DNA of 64,000 nucleotides from Anodontia alba (lineage: Eukaryota > Mollusca > Bivalvia > Lucinida > Lucinidae). Both the position numbers and the translations under genes were made by a program. Positions 30,005 to 40,614 of the stretch are shown here, piece after piece (the first letter of the stretch is position 1; every line of letters starts with the position of its first letter). Where the stretch lies: the NCBI GenBank assembly GCA_964016985.1, contig OZ024830.1, forward strand, positions 57,954,104-58,018,103. The letters are read 5' to 3'. The notes below the pieces were generated by a model. That model did no database searches. It was not told the origin of the DNA and saw only the letters and a program-made list of their open reading frames with translations.

Positions 30005-30425
30005 CTTTTTAGACCCTGCCATACGATAATGGCAGGGTTTTATGGTTTCACGTTGGACGTCAGTGTGTCTGCATCCGTCTGTCACACGTCCGTCCGTCCA
30101 TCCATATTTAGTGTCCAGATGATTTCTTGAGTAAACATCAGTGGATTTTCACAAAACTTGGTATGTGTATTGATATTGTAGAGCTCTGGTTTGGAATTGC
30201 TAATGCGCAAATTTCATCAAACTTCAACAGAGTTATCTGCCCGAGACACGCCCATATTTTCGTTTCCTGACAATAACATGTAAATGTCAGGGGATTTAAC
30301 AAACTTGGTTCATGTATTGATATTAAGGAGCCCTGGTTTGGGATTGCTAATGGGCAAATTTTGTCAGTGTTTGACAGTTATCTGCCCGCAGCATGATTAT
30401 GGTGGGGTATTATAGTTTAACATTA
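30005..30425 (+). repeat. Mollusc-type repeat with CCATACGATA hairpin
   Basis: 'ccctgccatacgataatggc' forms a small hairpin followed by 'tatggtttcacgttgg' and CCGTCCGTCC runs. 'tttcatcaaacttcaacaga' and 'cagttatctgcccg' follow. The same order is found at 59985-60360. It lies within the putative intron between the exon-like segments. Confidence 0.7.
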
Positions 30426-30489
30426 TGCATATAATAGTGAAAAACGTGAAGCTTTGCTGTTTTATCCCTATAGGTGAATGGATACATCC

Positions 30490-30640
30490 AAAAGACATCA
30501 CCCTGCCATTGAAGTGTTTCCTCCCCTTTCAATGGGGGATTACTCTTAAAGGAAAGAAATTGCTTTAACCCACTGGAGCAATTTTTTTTTTCCTTTAACA
30601 GTACACCCCTTCTTTGAAAGGTCTCACCCTATATGAACAA
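30490..30640. repeat. Dispersed repeat family D
   Basis: 'ttcctcccctttcaatgggg', 'actcttaaaggaaagaaatt' and 'acccactggagca' resemble the other family D copies, with stronger divergence. Confidence 0.5.
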
Positions 30641-30674
30641 CAGACTAATAAAAACATATCCTTTTTAATTGCAG

Positions 30675-30747
30675 GTTTTCCATCTTCAAAGTGGAGCCCC
30701 AGAGGTGTTTTTTCTGCTTTCCAGTACCAGCTGTTAGTCAGTTATAA
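30675..30747 (+). pseudogene. Exon-like segment B, terminal
   Basis: It is preceded by 'ctttttaattgcag', a good acceptor. Its first base completes the TGG codon left open by segment A, and the frame continues FSIFKVEPQRCFFCFPVPAV to a TAA at 30745-30747. Matching intron phase supports a real splice pair. Function unknown. Confidence 0.4.
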
Positions 30748-30959
30748 AACCAGCCTCTCTAGATATGGGAATTGGATTTGTGCACTCTGCACCAACATCT
30801 AAAAGACATTTTACATGCAGACCAGAATGAGTTAATCCAACAGCAGTATAATTATTACTATATTGATAAAATGAACAGAATTACAAATAATGAGCAGAAC
30901 TGACTTTGTGCATGTTAATGAACTTGGCTACTACTGGACCGGACCTGATGAGTTCAATC

Positions 30960-31435
30960 GAAATACAGGGTGCCCACTGGTCAGGGAAATCTTACTTTTT
31001 CTTCCAAGGTCAGGGAAAAGTCAGGGAATTTTGCGAAATGATAAGGGAAATTTTAAATACTAAGAAAGTCAGGGAAATTCCTAATTTTGGCCCAGACTTG
31101 TTAGGCTGTGGCAGGTATTTTATCCATTTTGAGTAACTGAAAGTCTTGTATTTTTTTTTCGCTCACTGGGCATTGCTACAAATTAATGCTCATTCTAGAA
31201 AATGAATGCCCAAAATTTTTACAATATTTTATTTTTTTTACTGAACAATTAGGTCGGTATATTTTTATGTGTTAAAATAGAATGAATCATTTATTTTCTG
31301 CAAGATGAGAAAAAGCCCATTACATTTTCAGCATTTTGGTCAGGGAAAAATAGAATTGGGTGAGGGAAAAGTCAGTGAAATGTCGGGGAATTTTAATTCT
31401 GACTGAGGGTGGCCACTCTGAAAGAACTCAATAAG
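30960..31435 (+). repeat. 'gtcaggga' repeat segment
   Basis: It carries many 'gtcagggaaa' words, opening with 'gggtgcccactggtcaggga' and closing with 'tgagggtggccactctg', which are roughly inverted. Low coding potential; likely a repeat. Confidence 0.45.
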
Positions 31436-31639
31436 CCATTGGCTTAACTCTGATGCAGGGTTTCAACATATTAATGGACCTACTTCAAAGATAGTGTAGA
31501 TGAACTACCATTGTAAAAACTATATTCACTGAAGTGAGACTGCTAACTTATGACATTCTTTTGTCAAATGAAAGAACTGTTTATATGAAATCTTTTCATT
31601 GCAGAAAGTGTCATTGTTACATGTAATAACTAGGTCTTG

Positions 31640-32070
31640 AAATTTGCACTTGTCAGCTCATATTTATGAGTAGATGTTCTTTAAGGGCAAGTGAAAAAAA
31701 ATCAAACGGCTTGCCCAACAGGACAGGTATGTTTTTTTCGCAGTAAGGGTAAATAGTGAAAAATTTGGCTGACCTAGCATAATTACAAAGTTCTAAAAGT
31801 CACTCCAAAATGTCACAAAAAGATGTCAAAATCTGCTGACAAGTTAAAATTTCAATTCTGGCAGGTGTCTGTTAGAGTTTACTATTCTGCAGCAAAACAG
31901 CAACAGTAAACCCCACTTCAATACGTGAACTAAATTCCATGACTTTATGGACAGGTTTGTTTTTAGTACCAAATATAAGACTAAGGATGAGTACAGCTTA
32001 AGAGCAAGTAACAATTTGAGGCCACTTGCCCTACAGGAGGAGTAAGTTCAAGAAAAAAATTTGAGCCCTG
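31640..32070. repeat. 'gggcaagt' repeat, related to the 25.5-27.0 kb element
   Basis: 'taagggcaagtgaaaaaaaa', 'cggcttgcccaacagg' and 'ccacttgccctacagg' are the words seen at 26860-26950. The ends are unclear. Confidence 0.45.
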
Positions 32071-32149
32071 AATAATATAACACGAGATAGTCCAGTGATG
32101 AAACTTTGTAGAACTGCAGATTTTTTTGATTTTTTTTTTAGTTGTTGTT

Positions 32150-33395
32150 TTTTAGCTCACCTGGACTGAAGGCTCATGGGGAGCTTATAGGGTGGTAGTC
32201 CATTCTTCATCCATCAGTCATCCGTCAGTACCTTTAAACAGTTATATCTGCAGTCTGCAGGCCGATCTAAATCATTTCTCATCTATAGCATGCCTTTGGT
32301 GGAGCTTCACTTTTCATGGTAACCCAATGAAAACCTTGGATGCTATAGCAACCAAAAAGTCCCATACACATATTGTGGTGAAAATGTTGTCCAAGCAGCG
32401 TGCACCAGCGACTTTGTTTTATGATCAGATCTATATCAAACTTGCTATTAATGAAGCTAGACATAAATCTTGCACAAGTTTTCAACCAGATCAGACTACT
32501 TGCATGAGTTACCTGCTCTTTCAGACTCCCAGAGATGTAATATGGCAAAAATATAGTCTGGCTGATAGAGACTTCATTAAACTACATGTATCACAAAAAC
32601 TATTGAAGCTAGAGCTTTGAAACTTGATGAATAGACTGGTAGTGATGAGTAGACGATCTGATTAACTTTTGAAATAAATTTAAAAAATCACTTCTTGAGT
32701 TATGGTCCTTTGTAATTTTGGACATTTTTACCTTGTCAGCAGAATATTTAAAAAATTGTTGGAGCTAGAGCATTGAAACTTATTAAATTGATTGATAATG
32801 ATGAGTAGATAACCTGATTCTTTTGAATAAATTCTAAAAATATTTCATGAGTAATGACCCTTTGTAACTTTGGGCATTTTTTCCTTGCCAGCAAAATATA
32901 TCTCAAACTTTTTCCCTTGCCAGCAAAAGATCTCAAAAACTATTGAAGCTAGCGCCCCATAACATGATGAATAGATTCATAGTGATTAGAAGTTGACCTC
33001 ATTAACTTTTAAAAACGTTTAAGGAATTATGACCCTGTGAAGATTGGGCCATCTTTACCTTGTATTATCTTTAGAGGCAAGCATATGGGGGGGGGGGGGG
33101 GGGGGGGGGGGGGCGGCGCATAGTGTCTTTTTTTTTTAACACAATTTCTAGTTATCAAATTGTTCATCAGATGGGCAGGTAATGAGGACGGTCATAAAAC
33201 CTTGGATGAGTTTGAGTTTGTCTAGTGGATTTGCACCAAGATTGTTCAATTTATAAGCCTGGGGGTTGTTTAGAACCGTCATGTGTCTTTTTAAAATAAA
33301 ATTTATAGAAAAATCTTGAACAGTCTAGTTTTGTGAAACTTCAAAATTACATGTAAGTATGTAAATCTGTTAAGCTCAGGTGAACACTACAGACC
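32150..33395. repeat. AGCTCACCT-type element with internal ~165-bp units
   Basis: 'tttagctcacctggactg' near 32152 is mirrored by 'aagctcaggtgaac' near 33373. Inside, 'actattgaagctagagcttt' and variants recur near 32598, 32757 and 32938. A pure G run lies at ~33087-33112. Open frames in it are not conserved between units. Confidence 0.6.
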
Positions 33396-33406
33396 ATTAT
33401 TGTTCT

Positions 33407-33410
<4 letters not shown>

Positions 33411-33444
<34 letters not shown>
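33411..33444. repeat. Poly(T) tract
   Basis: About 34 T residues directly after the AGCTCACCT-type element. Confidence 0.95.
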
Positions 33445-33445
<1 letters not shown>

Positions 33446-34089
33446 TTTCATAGAATGACAGTGGATGAAAGCACTGTTCTGTTGATAATTCTTGTAAGAA
33501 TCACCATTGAATAGTTTCATTTCTTTATTTGTATCAGGTTTCATCACTGAGTTATTACTGTGTGTTAAAAGGCACTAACTGCAATGAAAAGACTTCTATA
33601 AACGGTTCTTTCATATGGCAAAAGAATTATATATGTGTCATGTCTTATTATCTTATACTTGGCACCATCAGTAGTCTAGTCCTATAATCTTTTATGGAAT
33701 AAAAAAAAATAAAAAATAAATATTTGTTCACTTTCTCTTGCTAAAATAATCTGTAGAAAAGAGAAGCATTTTATGATAATAATTCTGGAGTTTATCCAAT
33801 TCTTAACTGTTGAAATTCTTATTTACAAAGAATTAGTTTATTCCCTTATAGATTACTTCTGTTATAAATGAGATACAGTAACCTTGTATGTGAATCCAGG
33901 AACTGTCAGTAACTGCTTCCCTCATCTACAGATGAGTTTTATTTCAATGCAGCATAATGCTATCACTTAATTAAGAACTGTCTGTATTCGCAGAATGACA
34001 GATTGGTTTGCACATATTGCCATAATTTGTGACTAGATTAAAATTCATTTGGACAAGTGTTTTTTATAGGTCATTTAATTGTTTTTTAT
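33445..34089. other. No recognised feature
   Basis: No exon, RNA gene or matched repeat was seen in this AT-rich stretch. Confidence 0.4.
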
Positions 34090-34119
34090 GGTGGCTCGTT
34101 TGGGTTAAAACCAATTTAA

Positions 34120-34510
34120 TACAGATATCTATATTTAAAATGCAGATATCTGCATTTAAATAAAGGTATCTGCATTTAAATGCAGCTACCTACATTAAAT
34201 GCACATATCTGTTTTTTTGGTTCTTTAATGGACATGTCTGAATTTGAATCCTAGATATCTGCATTTTAATTACAGATGTCTGCGTTTCAAATGCAGATTA
34301 TTTCTATTTAAGTAAGATATAAGTACATTTTAGAAACTCGGGTAACTGTTTTTGAAATACAAATATCTTTATTTGAAATACAACTATCTCTAATTGAAAT
34401 ATGGATATCTATGATTATTATTCAAATAAAATATATCTGCCGTTCAAATAGAGATGCCTGTATTTCTAATACAGATATCTGTATTTCAAATACAGAAATC
34501 TTTATTTATA
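34120..34510. repeat. AGATATCT palindrome array, left block
   Basis: Units such as 'cagatatctgcatttaaat' recur every ~20-30 bp. The A/T-flanked core GATATC is palindromic. Confidence 0.8.
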
Positions 34511-34624
34511 GAAACTACAGATAATTGTAATTTTAAATGCAAAGTTCTCTTAAGAACCTGATTATTTTCAACTTTTATTTTCAACATAATTAATAGTCCC
34601 TTGCAGCCTACTAGGCTTCCCTTA

Positions 34625-34870
34625 AACTCGGACAACAGCAGGTAGCTCAGTGGTGAGTCCAATAGCCTCAAGTGCTGGAGGTACGTTCAATCTCGGCCGT
34701 TTGGCGAGAGAAAAAAAAATAATAAATGGAATCCGAACACGCTTTCCTTTGTGATTTGCAGGGATGACATAATAACTGTGCACTTGCTGGGGCCCTCTCT
34801 GGCTTCTGCATGGAAAATCAAGTACCCATGTGCAGGTTAAAGAACCATACATTCGGTTATCTAAATAATT
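34625..34870 (+). mobile_element. tRNA-derived SINE-like sequence
   Basis: 'ggtagctcagtggtgagtcc' resembles a tRNA A box and 'ggtacgttcaatctcgg' a B box, 40 bases later. A tail with 'gtgcaggttaaagaacca' follows. There is no proper acceptor stem, so it is not a tRNA gene. Confidence 0.65.
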
Positions 34871-35539
34871 ACTTGTGGACCTTCATTCTGCAACCCAGAA
34901 TGTATCATGTATACCTGCCCTTTATGTGATAGAACTGTCCAAAAACTGGTTCTCTTAAATACATGTACTGAAAAATCGCATGATTATAGAAACATGCGGA
35001 AAATGAAAAGTTATCCAGGGTAAGATAAAAATTGAGATTTCTCACGCTTTTGATGTGCACTGGTTGTATAGGAATCAAGAGGTACACCATCGTTAAGGTT
35101 AACATCACTGAAGTTAATGCTGTCATTAAGCATCACAGAAATGTTATCAAAATATGGAAGATGTCAACAATCAAAGGGATTTGACTTCAGATATGATACA
35201 AAGTATGCAAGAAAAAGAATCATTCGTGCGTGACAGGTAGATCGAAATATCCGTCCCTCGAGATCATAGTCTTGCATCACTCGGCAAGCCTGAATTTTTC
35301 TGTCTACCCCTCACACCCATGATAGATTCCTAAAATATATTTTACACATTCTCTTTCTCTCTTTTTTTGTGCTCCTCTTAAAGGAGCGATGGATTTGACT
35401 ACAGACATAATGGTTTGAAATTTTGAGCATCTTTAATTAGTTTTTTTTTTGTGGTCTGCAGAGGCGGGAAATGTGCTTCCCAACATATTGTAACCAGTGG
35501 AACAGTGCATGTGAAAATACGCGTAAGAGTAAATAAGGA

Positions 35540-36235
35540 TATCTTTTTCAACCATAAATAATGATATCTGTAATGAAATGCAGATATCTGTACTTGAAAT
35601 GCAGATATATGTATTTAATTTAGAAATAAAGATATCTGCATTTCAAATACAGGTATCTGCATTTGCATCAGGAAAACATGCCTATATAATTTTGATCCAC
35701 TTAAACCCCAGTTTCATATAGTAAAACTGGGGTATACCAGGGTATACATTATTTTTGCTTAAAACCATAGATTGTGCGTATTCGCGAGGCGGTTCTAACG
35801 AGTGCCAACAATCTATGTTTTGAGCAGAAATATGAAAAATATCAAAGATTTTTATCTGAAGATTTTAAGTTTTTGGAGATAGAATTTTCTATATATTTGA
35901 ATAGGCGTGTTTTCGTAATGGCATTGGCGATGTCTGTATTTTAAATGCAGATATCTGAATTTCAGCTACACAAGATGTATCTCTCATTGAAATGAAGATA
36001 TCTGTATTTTTAAATGCAGATGTCTCTAATACAAATGCAGATTTCTATGTTATGATTGAAAATAGAGATATCTGTATTTCTCAAGTACAGATATCTGCAT
36101 TTCAGTAAGAGGTATCTCAATTCAATTACATATAGCTGCATTTTAATTAGAGATATTTGTAATAACAATGAAATAAAGATATCTGTGTTTATTAGCAGGT
36201 ATATCTGTATTTGAAATGCAGGTATCTAAATTAAA
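35540..36235. repeat. AGATATCT palindrome array, right block
   Basis: Units 'aatgcagatatctgta' and variants run from 35550, are interrupted by the MITE at 35666-35920, and then resume to ~36235. Confidence 0.8.
35666..35920 (+). mobile_element. MITE family A, copy with damaged hairpin
   Basis: It starts CATCAGGAAAACATGCCTAT and ends 'aggcgtgttttcgtaatg'. The left hairpin arm is mostly deleted ('gtattcgcgaggcggttct'). Flanks 'gcatttg' and 'gcattgg' could be a 7-bp target duplication. Confidence 0.8.
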
Positions 36236-36260
36236 TGGACAAAACCACAAACGGGTTGCC

Positions 36261-36847
36261 ATAGATTTTTCCATGCTTTGGCTCAGTTTAGTATTGGGGA
36301 ATGTTGTGAGAAATTATTCTGGAACTGGAAGTAGTCATCCCCTTAACTTATACTGAGGTCACTCAGTGGGAACTTATTCATTGTACTTGGATGAAAATGC
36401 CTTTTCCCGCCTTTTAATACAGTCTTAAATCACTAAAAAAATGCATGCTTCTGTATTATTGAATTTTAAAAAAAACTGTTGAGGAATACTTGTAAATAAG
36501 ATGCATCCGCATCCACCCTCACCACCACCCCGCAAATTGTTGAAACTTAAAAGTCCATTTTTATTTATTTATTACTTTATTTTTGGAAAATCACAAATTG
36601 GTTGGTTGCTCATTAGGTGGCACCTATTTCATATTATTTACATCCGTGTGCCATGTAGGTTGTAAATGGAGCTTCGGTGTTTTAATAATACCTTCTTGTA
36701 AAGGTTTTTACGACGATAAGATTCATTTTTATGTTATGAAGTAAAAATTAAACTGTCCGTAGTTTACCGACCGTTTTAGCACAACTGGAAAAGTACGGAC
36801 AGACAGGTATGTTCTTGAATATTTTTGAATCGACAAACAACGCTGTT
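36261..36847. other. No recognised feature
   Basis: No supported exon or repeat. Confidence 0.4.
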
Positions 36848-37170
36848 TTGATTGATTGATTGCGTTGGGGTTTAACGACACGTCAACCCTTGTGGGTCAT
36901 TTTGCGTCATCTCCCAGAGGAAGGGAGAAAAGAGATAGAAGCGATAGTAGAGGAGATGAAATGGAGGGACAGGGAAGAAAGAGGAACAGGAATGAAAGTG
37001 AAGGAATAGAAGAAATAAAAACATTACCCCTCTACCCTTACCTGCTACAAGGATAGCAGGCCTTGCCCAACTGGAAGCCAATATCAGTTTGACGCCCCGG
37101 TGACGTAAGATACCCTTGGACGCCCCGGTGATGCAAGATACCCGACACTTTCGCTACACCCAACCACCTT
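36848..37170. repeat. Probable dispersed repeat with GGGTTTAACG head
   Basis: It opens 'attgattgcgttggggttta'. A purine-rich middle follows, then 'aaggatagcaggccttgcc' and a tandem pair of 'gacgccccggtgacgtaaga' and variant. Its repeat nature is inferred from style, since no second copy lies in this window. Confidence 0.3.
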
Positions 37171-37556
37171 CCAACGCTGTTTTGACGTTCCGTATTTCTT
37201 ACATTCTTCCATCAATGAGTTTTAGCAGTAATTCGCGGGGTTTAGTTATATGAGTTATTCAAAATCCATGAATCTTAGCCCTGTCCGTATTTACCCGAAG
37301 TTGACCAACATCTCACGGATTATGTAAATTATCCAGTGTCCGTACTTTCTCAATAGCTATATGTATTTTATAATGCTGTCCGTATTTTCCCTCTCTCTGT
37401 CCATACGTTTCCAGCCTCGTCCGTATCCCACCCTAATCCCCCCCCCCCCCACCCCTCCTATCTGGGTCACACGCTTTCTTGGGTCAATTTCCTTAAGGTA
37501 GTAAGTTTTCAATGTAGTTATCATTAAGCTCTTGAAGGCATAATTAACCACGACCT

Positions 37557-38120
37557 GAAAACTTTGTCAGCTTGGGCAAAACAGCGTTGAATAAAGTTCA
37601 ACCATTTCAAAACTCTTATTTACCCTAAACCTTATGAACACCTCCCAAATAAAGAATTCGATGATATTCCTGTTTCTTTTGTATCAGACCACAGACATCT
37701 CGGACTGACATTAATTAATAATGGTAGTTGGAATAAACACATAGAAAATATTGTGAATAGTGCCTCCAAAATCATTGGCATTATGCGCATATCAAAATAC
37801 ACATTTCACAGAGTCGCTTTTAACCAAATCTACGTTTCCTACGTTTTACCTGTATTGGAGTCCTCGGCTATAGTTTGGGAAAATTGTACCGCCCAGAACT
37901 CGAACACCTTTGAAAAACTGCAGAACGAAGCAGCCAGGATAGTCACTGGACTAACCAGGTCTGTCTCACTAGATAATCTCTATAGGGAATGTTGACGTGT
38001 ACCATGGTCTGTAAGAAGACACGAGCAGAAATTATCCTTTATGTACAAGGCGGTCAATGGTCTCTCTCCCGATTATATTCGAGATATAATTCCTCCTTAT
38101 GTAAAAGAAACTACTCCTTA
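37557..38120 (+). pseudogene. Non-LTR retrotransposon (LINE) reverse-transcriptase relic
   Basis: One broken frame matches the C-terminal part of LINE ORF2. DLKTLSAWAKQ is followed by a stop and then the KTLIY region; SDHRHLGLTL and SWNKHIENI come next, then SASKIIGIMRISKY, VLPVLESSAIVWENC and FEKLQNEAARIVTGLTR. A stop at 37993-37995 is followed, still in frame, by RHEQKLSFMYKAVNGLSPDYI. At least two stops and missing catalytic palm sequence mean it is dead and 5' truncated. The CR1/jockey-like group is a guess. Confidence 0.8.
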
Positions 38121-38330
38121 ACAATAACCTATATATTCCCCTTATACGTACTGAACTATCAATGAAATCTGGTATTCCTTCTTCAGTGTCACTGTAGAAT
38201 TCGCTAGACAATGATATTCATCAAAAACCTGAGTCCAAATAACTCAAAGGTCTCTTCGTACTTCCACAGTGGCGACAGATACTTATCAGTGGTACATGCA
38301 CGAATTCGCATTATTGCATAAAAAGCAGTG
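38121..38330. other. 3' end of the LINE relic, no further feature
   Basis: Decayed continuation of the LINE (e.g. 'cctatatattccccttatac'); no separate feature is seen. Confidence 0.3.
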
Positions 38331-38690
38331 TCGTACGTTATTAACAACCGTGCATTAACCGGCGAAAAGCCATGTTTTAACTAGGCAATTCACGCGCTGT
38401 TAATGCACGGCTACGGAACTTTCAATATGCTCGTACCGTGGCCCAGAATTGCTGCCGTAACGAGATGTGTACTGCCCTGCCCTAGAACGAGCCAAGTCCG
38501 TGGAAACAGCGTTTGCGCGACATCGGTGAAAAGGCGAAACGAAACAGTGCAAGAAAAAACGAGAAATGTAACAAATGTTTTCAGGTTTTATGCAATAAAG
38601 CGATCGAACACGGTTTTTCAATGCATTAACATTCGCCAGGTCCCTTGGGATCTGGCGAATGTTAATGCATGAAAAAACATGTTTGATCCC
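38331..38690. repeat. Palindromic element with 'cattaacattcgcc' hairpin
   Basis: A near-perfect hairpin at about 38618-38678 pairs 'atgcattaacattcgccag' with 'ctggcgaatgttaatgcat'. Another, weaker one near 38343-38412 pairs 'gtgcattaac' with 'gttaatgcac'. 'attgcataaaa' words are inverted between the flanks. Overlapping frames on both strands have no recognisable product. Confidence 0.5.
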
Positions 38691-39285
38691 TATAATAATT
38701 GCAGTAGCTAAAGAGCGACTTTATATCACAATCATTACTGCCCAAGGTCCATGTGCAGTTGCGACGAAGATGCAGCATATAACTTTTTTCCATTGTCCGA
38801 GTTTTGTCGAAAGCCGCGTAGTTTTGTTCCAAGCAATCCACGCCTTCCAACCCTTGAACATGGATAAGCTACTTTTTGAAGATGCCAGCATAAGTAACCA
38901 ATACTGTTTTCCGCCGTACATTTTATTAAAGGGTCAAGAAAAGTCGTTGATAAGAAATAATGGCAACAGCAATAAATAACTACACCAACCATAAATTATC
39001 TTTCATTGACAGAATACCAGGTTTTGTTGTACTCAGAGATAAGACTAATGACCAGACTCATCAGATTTTTATATCTTTAAAGACACATTTTGGATTGCAT
39101 AACACCCTAGTGACCATACGCAGATAAAGATAAGAAATCCTTGGTGACTTTGGCTACCCTTAGAGGTAGGGGCCTGTCTGATAAGGGGAAATTAGATTTG
39201 ATATTAGCAACATTTATGATGAAGACAGAGAAACAGGTAAGGTGGGTAATTTGGTGATATTTGATGTTTATTATTATTATTATTA
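38691..39285. other. No recognised gene; several overlapping open frames
   Basis: Open frames on both strands at 38660-38990 overlap and none shows a known motif, so I treat them as chance. An (ATT)n lies near 39270. Confidence 0.4.
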
Positions 39286-39289
39286 TTCA

Positions 39290-39370
39290 ATATAGCTGGT
39301 TATTATTCATCAGAATCGCCTCACCAAGGCAGCTCTAATGAATACCCACAACATGTTTTATTGAGAAATA
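39290..39370. mobile_element. Hairpin MITE, divergent family A relative
   Basis: 'attcatcagaatcgcctcac' and 'aaggcagctctaatgaat' pair imperfectly, followed by 'acccacaacatgttttattg'. It resembles 8810-8905. Confidence 0.5.
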
Positions 39371-39645
39371 TAGATACTTATGCCTCTATGTCGTCAAATG
39401 CCCTCTTCATTTGTTTCTTATTTGCATAAATTTCCAGTAGCACTAGTTTAGTAGCTTCGTCAATAGATAATCACTTGAAAGGATGAAATAGATAAGTAAC
39501 ATATTGAATACAGCTCAATTATATGAATTACTCCTTACAGGGCCTCACCTAAGGAGACTTACCATCCTTATAATGACCACAGAATTACTTAGATAAGATA
39601 AGCCTTTGATGTGCATTGTTATCAGGACTGTTTATTAGGGCTGAT

Positions 39646-39647
<2 letters not shown>

Positions 39648-39698
<51 letters not shown>

Positions 39699-39716
39699 GA
39701 GGGGGGGGGGGTGGTC
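39648..39716. repeat. (AG)n microsatellite with G tail
   Basis: About 24 AG dinucleotides followed by 'cggagggggggggggtgg'. Confidence 0.95.
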
Positions 39717-39868
39717 CAGAAAAGTCTTTAAGGGTTAACTGATTATCGTTGACCAATGTAATCAAACCGCTCCAGGTATCAGTTATTTATATCAGCGCTA
39801 TTCTTGTCGCTGTGACGTCAGAGTGCAGTTTGATCTGTAAAACTTGTACTGGGACAATTGGGACATTG

Positions 39869-39935
39869 GCAAACAGTGCAGATCCAGATAAGACGCCGCA
39901 GAACGCGGCGTCTGATCTGGATCTGTACTGTTTGC
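39869..39935. mobile_element. GCAAACAGTG hairpin MITE
   Basis: 'gcaaacagtgcagatccaga' pairs with 'ctggatctgtactgtttgc', and the inner stem 'agacgccgc' with 'gcggcgtct'. It is almost perfectly palindromic. A frame of 125 codons runs across it but is unsupported. Confidence 0.8.
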
Positions 39936-39939
39936 TTAA

Positions 39940-40610
39940 ATTACAGAAGTTAAGGTTTGAAGGAAACAGTCTTAAGTCCCCGTTCTGGACCATTTTCCCA
40001 GCCTTCACTCAGAAACAATCAACCCACCAATCGACCCACCAGTGCTGTCAGTGCTTTGATATCTTTATTCTAAGGTGTGTGTACCCTTTAAGCATATGCG
40101 CATACAGCAAAGTCAGGAGAAGATAATGAACTAGTATAAGAACCGCTAACCAGTCCCGTGACTCCTGCACACTAGCAGCACTGGCACTGGAAACTTTGAG
40201 GTGTTAATTTCGTCCGTACTTACCCGGATGCACTCTTGTCGCTGTTCTCGTTGACGAGACTTGATATTAGATCGAATAAATTATATCAATAATTATTGAT
40301 TTTATAAGAGATCGAATTTATATCAACCCAGTAAACATTTCCATATTTTCTTTTTATTACGATCAAGCATACGAAAAAAAAAATAAAATAAATAAAAAAA
40401 AATATTCGCATAGGCCGCCATTTCTGTCGTGCCAAAAGAAGCTTGGGAATAGTTGGGGATGTTCGCTACGGTCCGCTAAAAACAGTAGCACCTGAATGGA
40501 AAGTTTTGCTTTTGTTTGCGAGTAACATCAAGCGCTTTCGTAATTGGTAAATCAAACGCAGCCCTAGAATACGTAGCCGTGATGCTGAACTTCATGAAAA
40601 TGTCAGTCAC
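39940..40610. other. No recognised feature
   Basis: Unique-looking sequence with an A-rich run near 40376-40405. No exon supported. Confidence 0.4.
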
Positions 40611-40614
40611 TCTA

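Larger units (their letters stand above)
34090..36260. mobile_element. Second TIR element with palindrome arrays (AGATATCT type)
   Basis: The left end GGTGGCTCGTTTGGGTTAAA and the complement of the right end, GGCAACCCGTTTGTGGTTTT, match over ~35 bases to 'aatttaatacagatatct'. Arrays of ~18-22-bp units with the core 'gcagatatctgcat' occupy 34120-34510 and 35540-36235. The middle holds a SINE-like sequence and, in the right array, a family A MITE. No transposase is visible. The architecture equals that of 16505-24206, with a different unit that shares GATATC. Confidence 0.65.

Noticed and set aside
32192..32620. 142-codon plus-strand frame as a gene
   Set aside because: It lies inside an AGCTCACCT-type repeat, with another frame open antisense and no motif.
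38403..38992. Cluster of overlapping frames on both strands
   Set aside because: They overlap hairpin repeat sequence and each other, with no recognisable domain.
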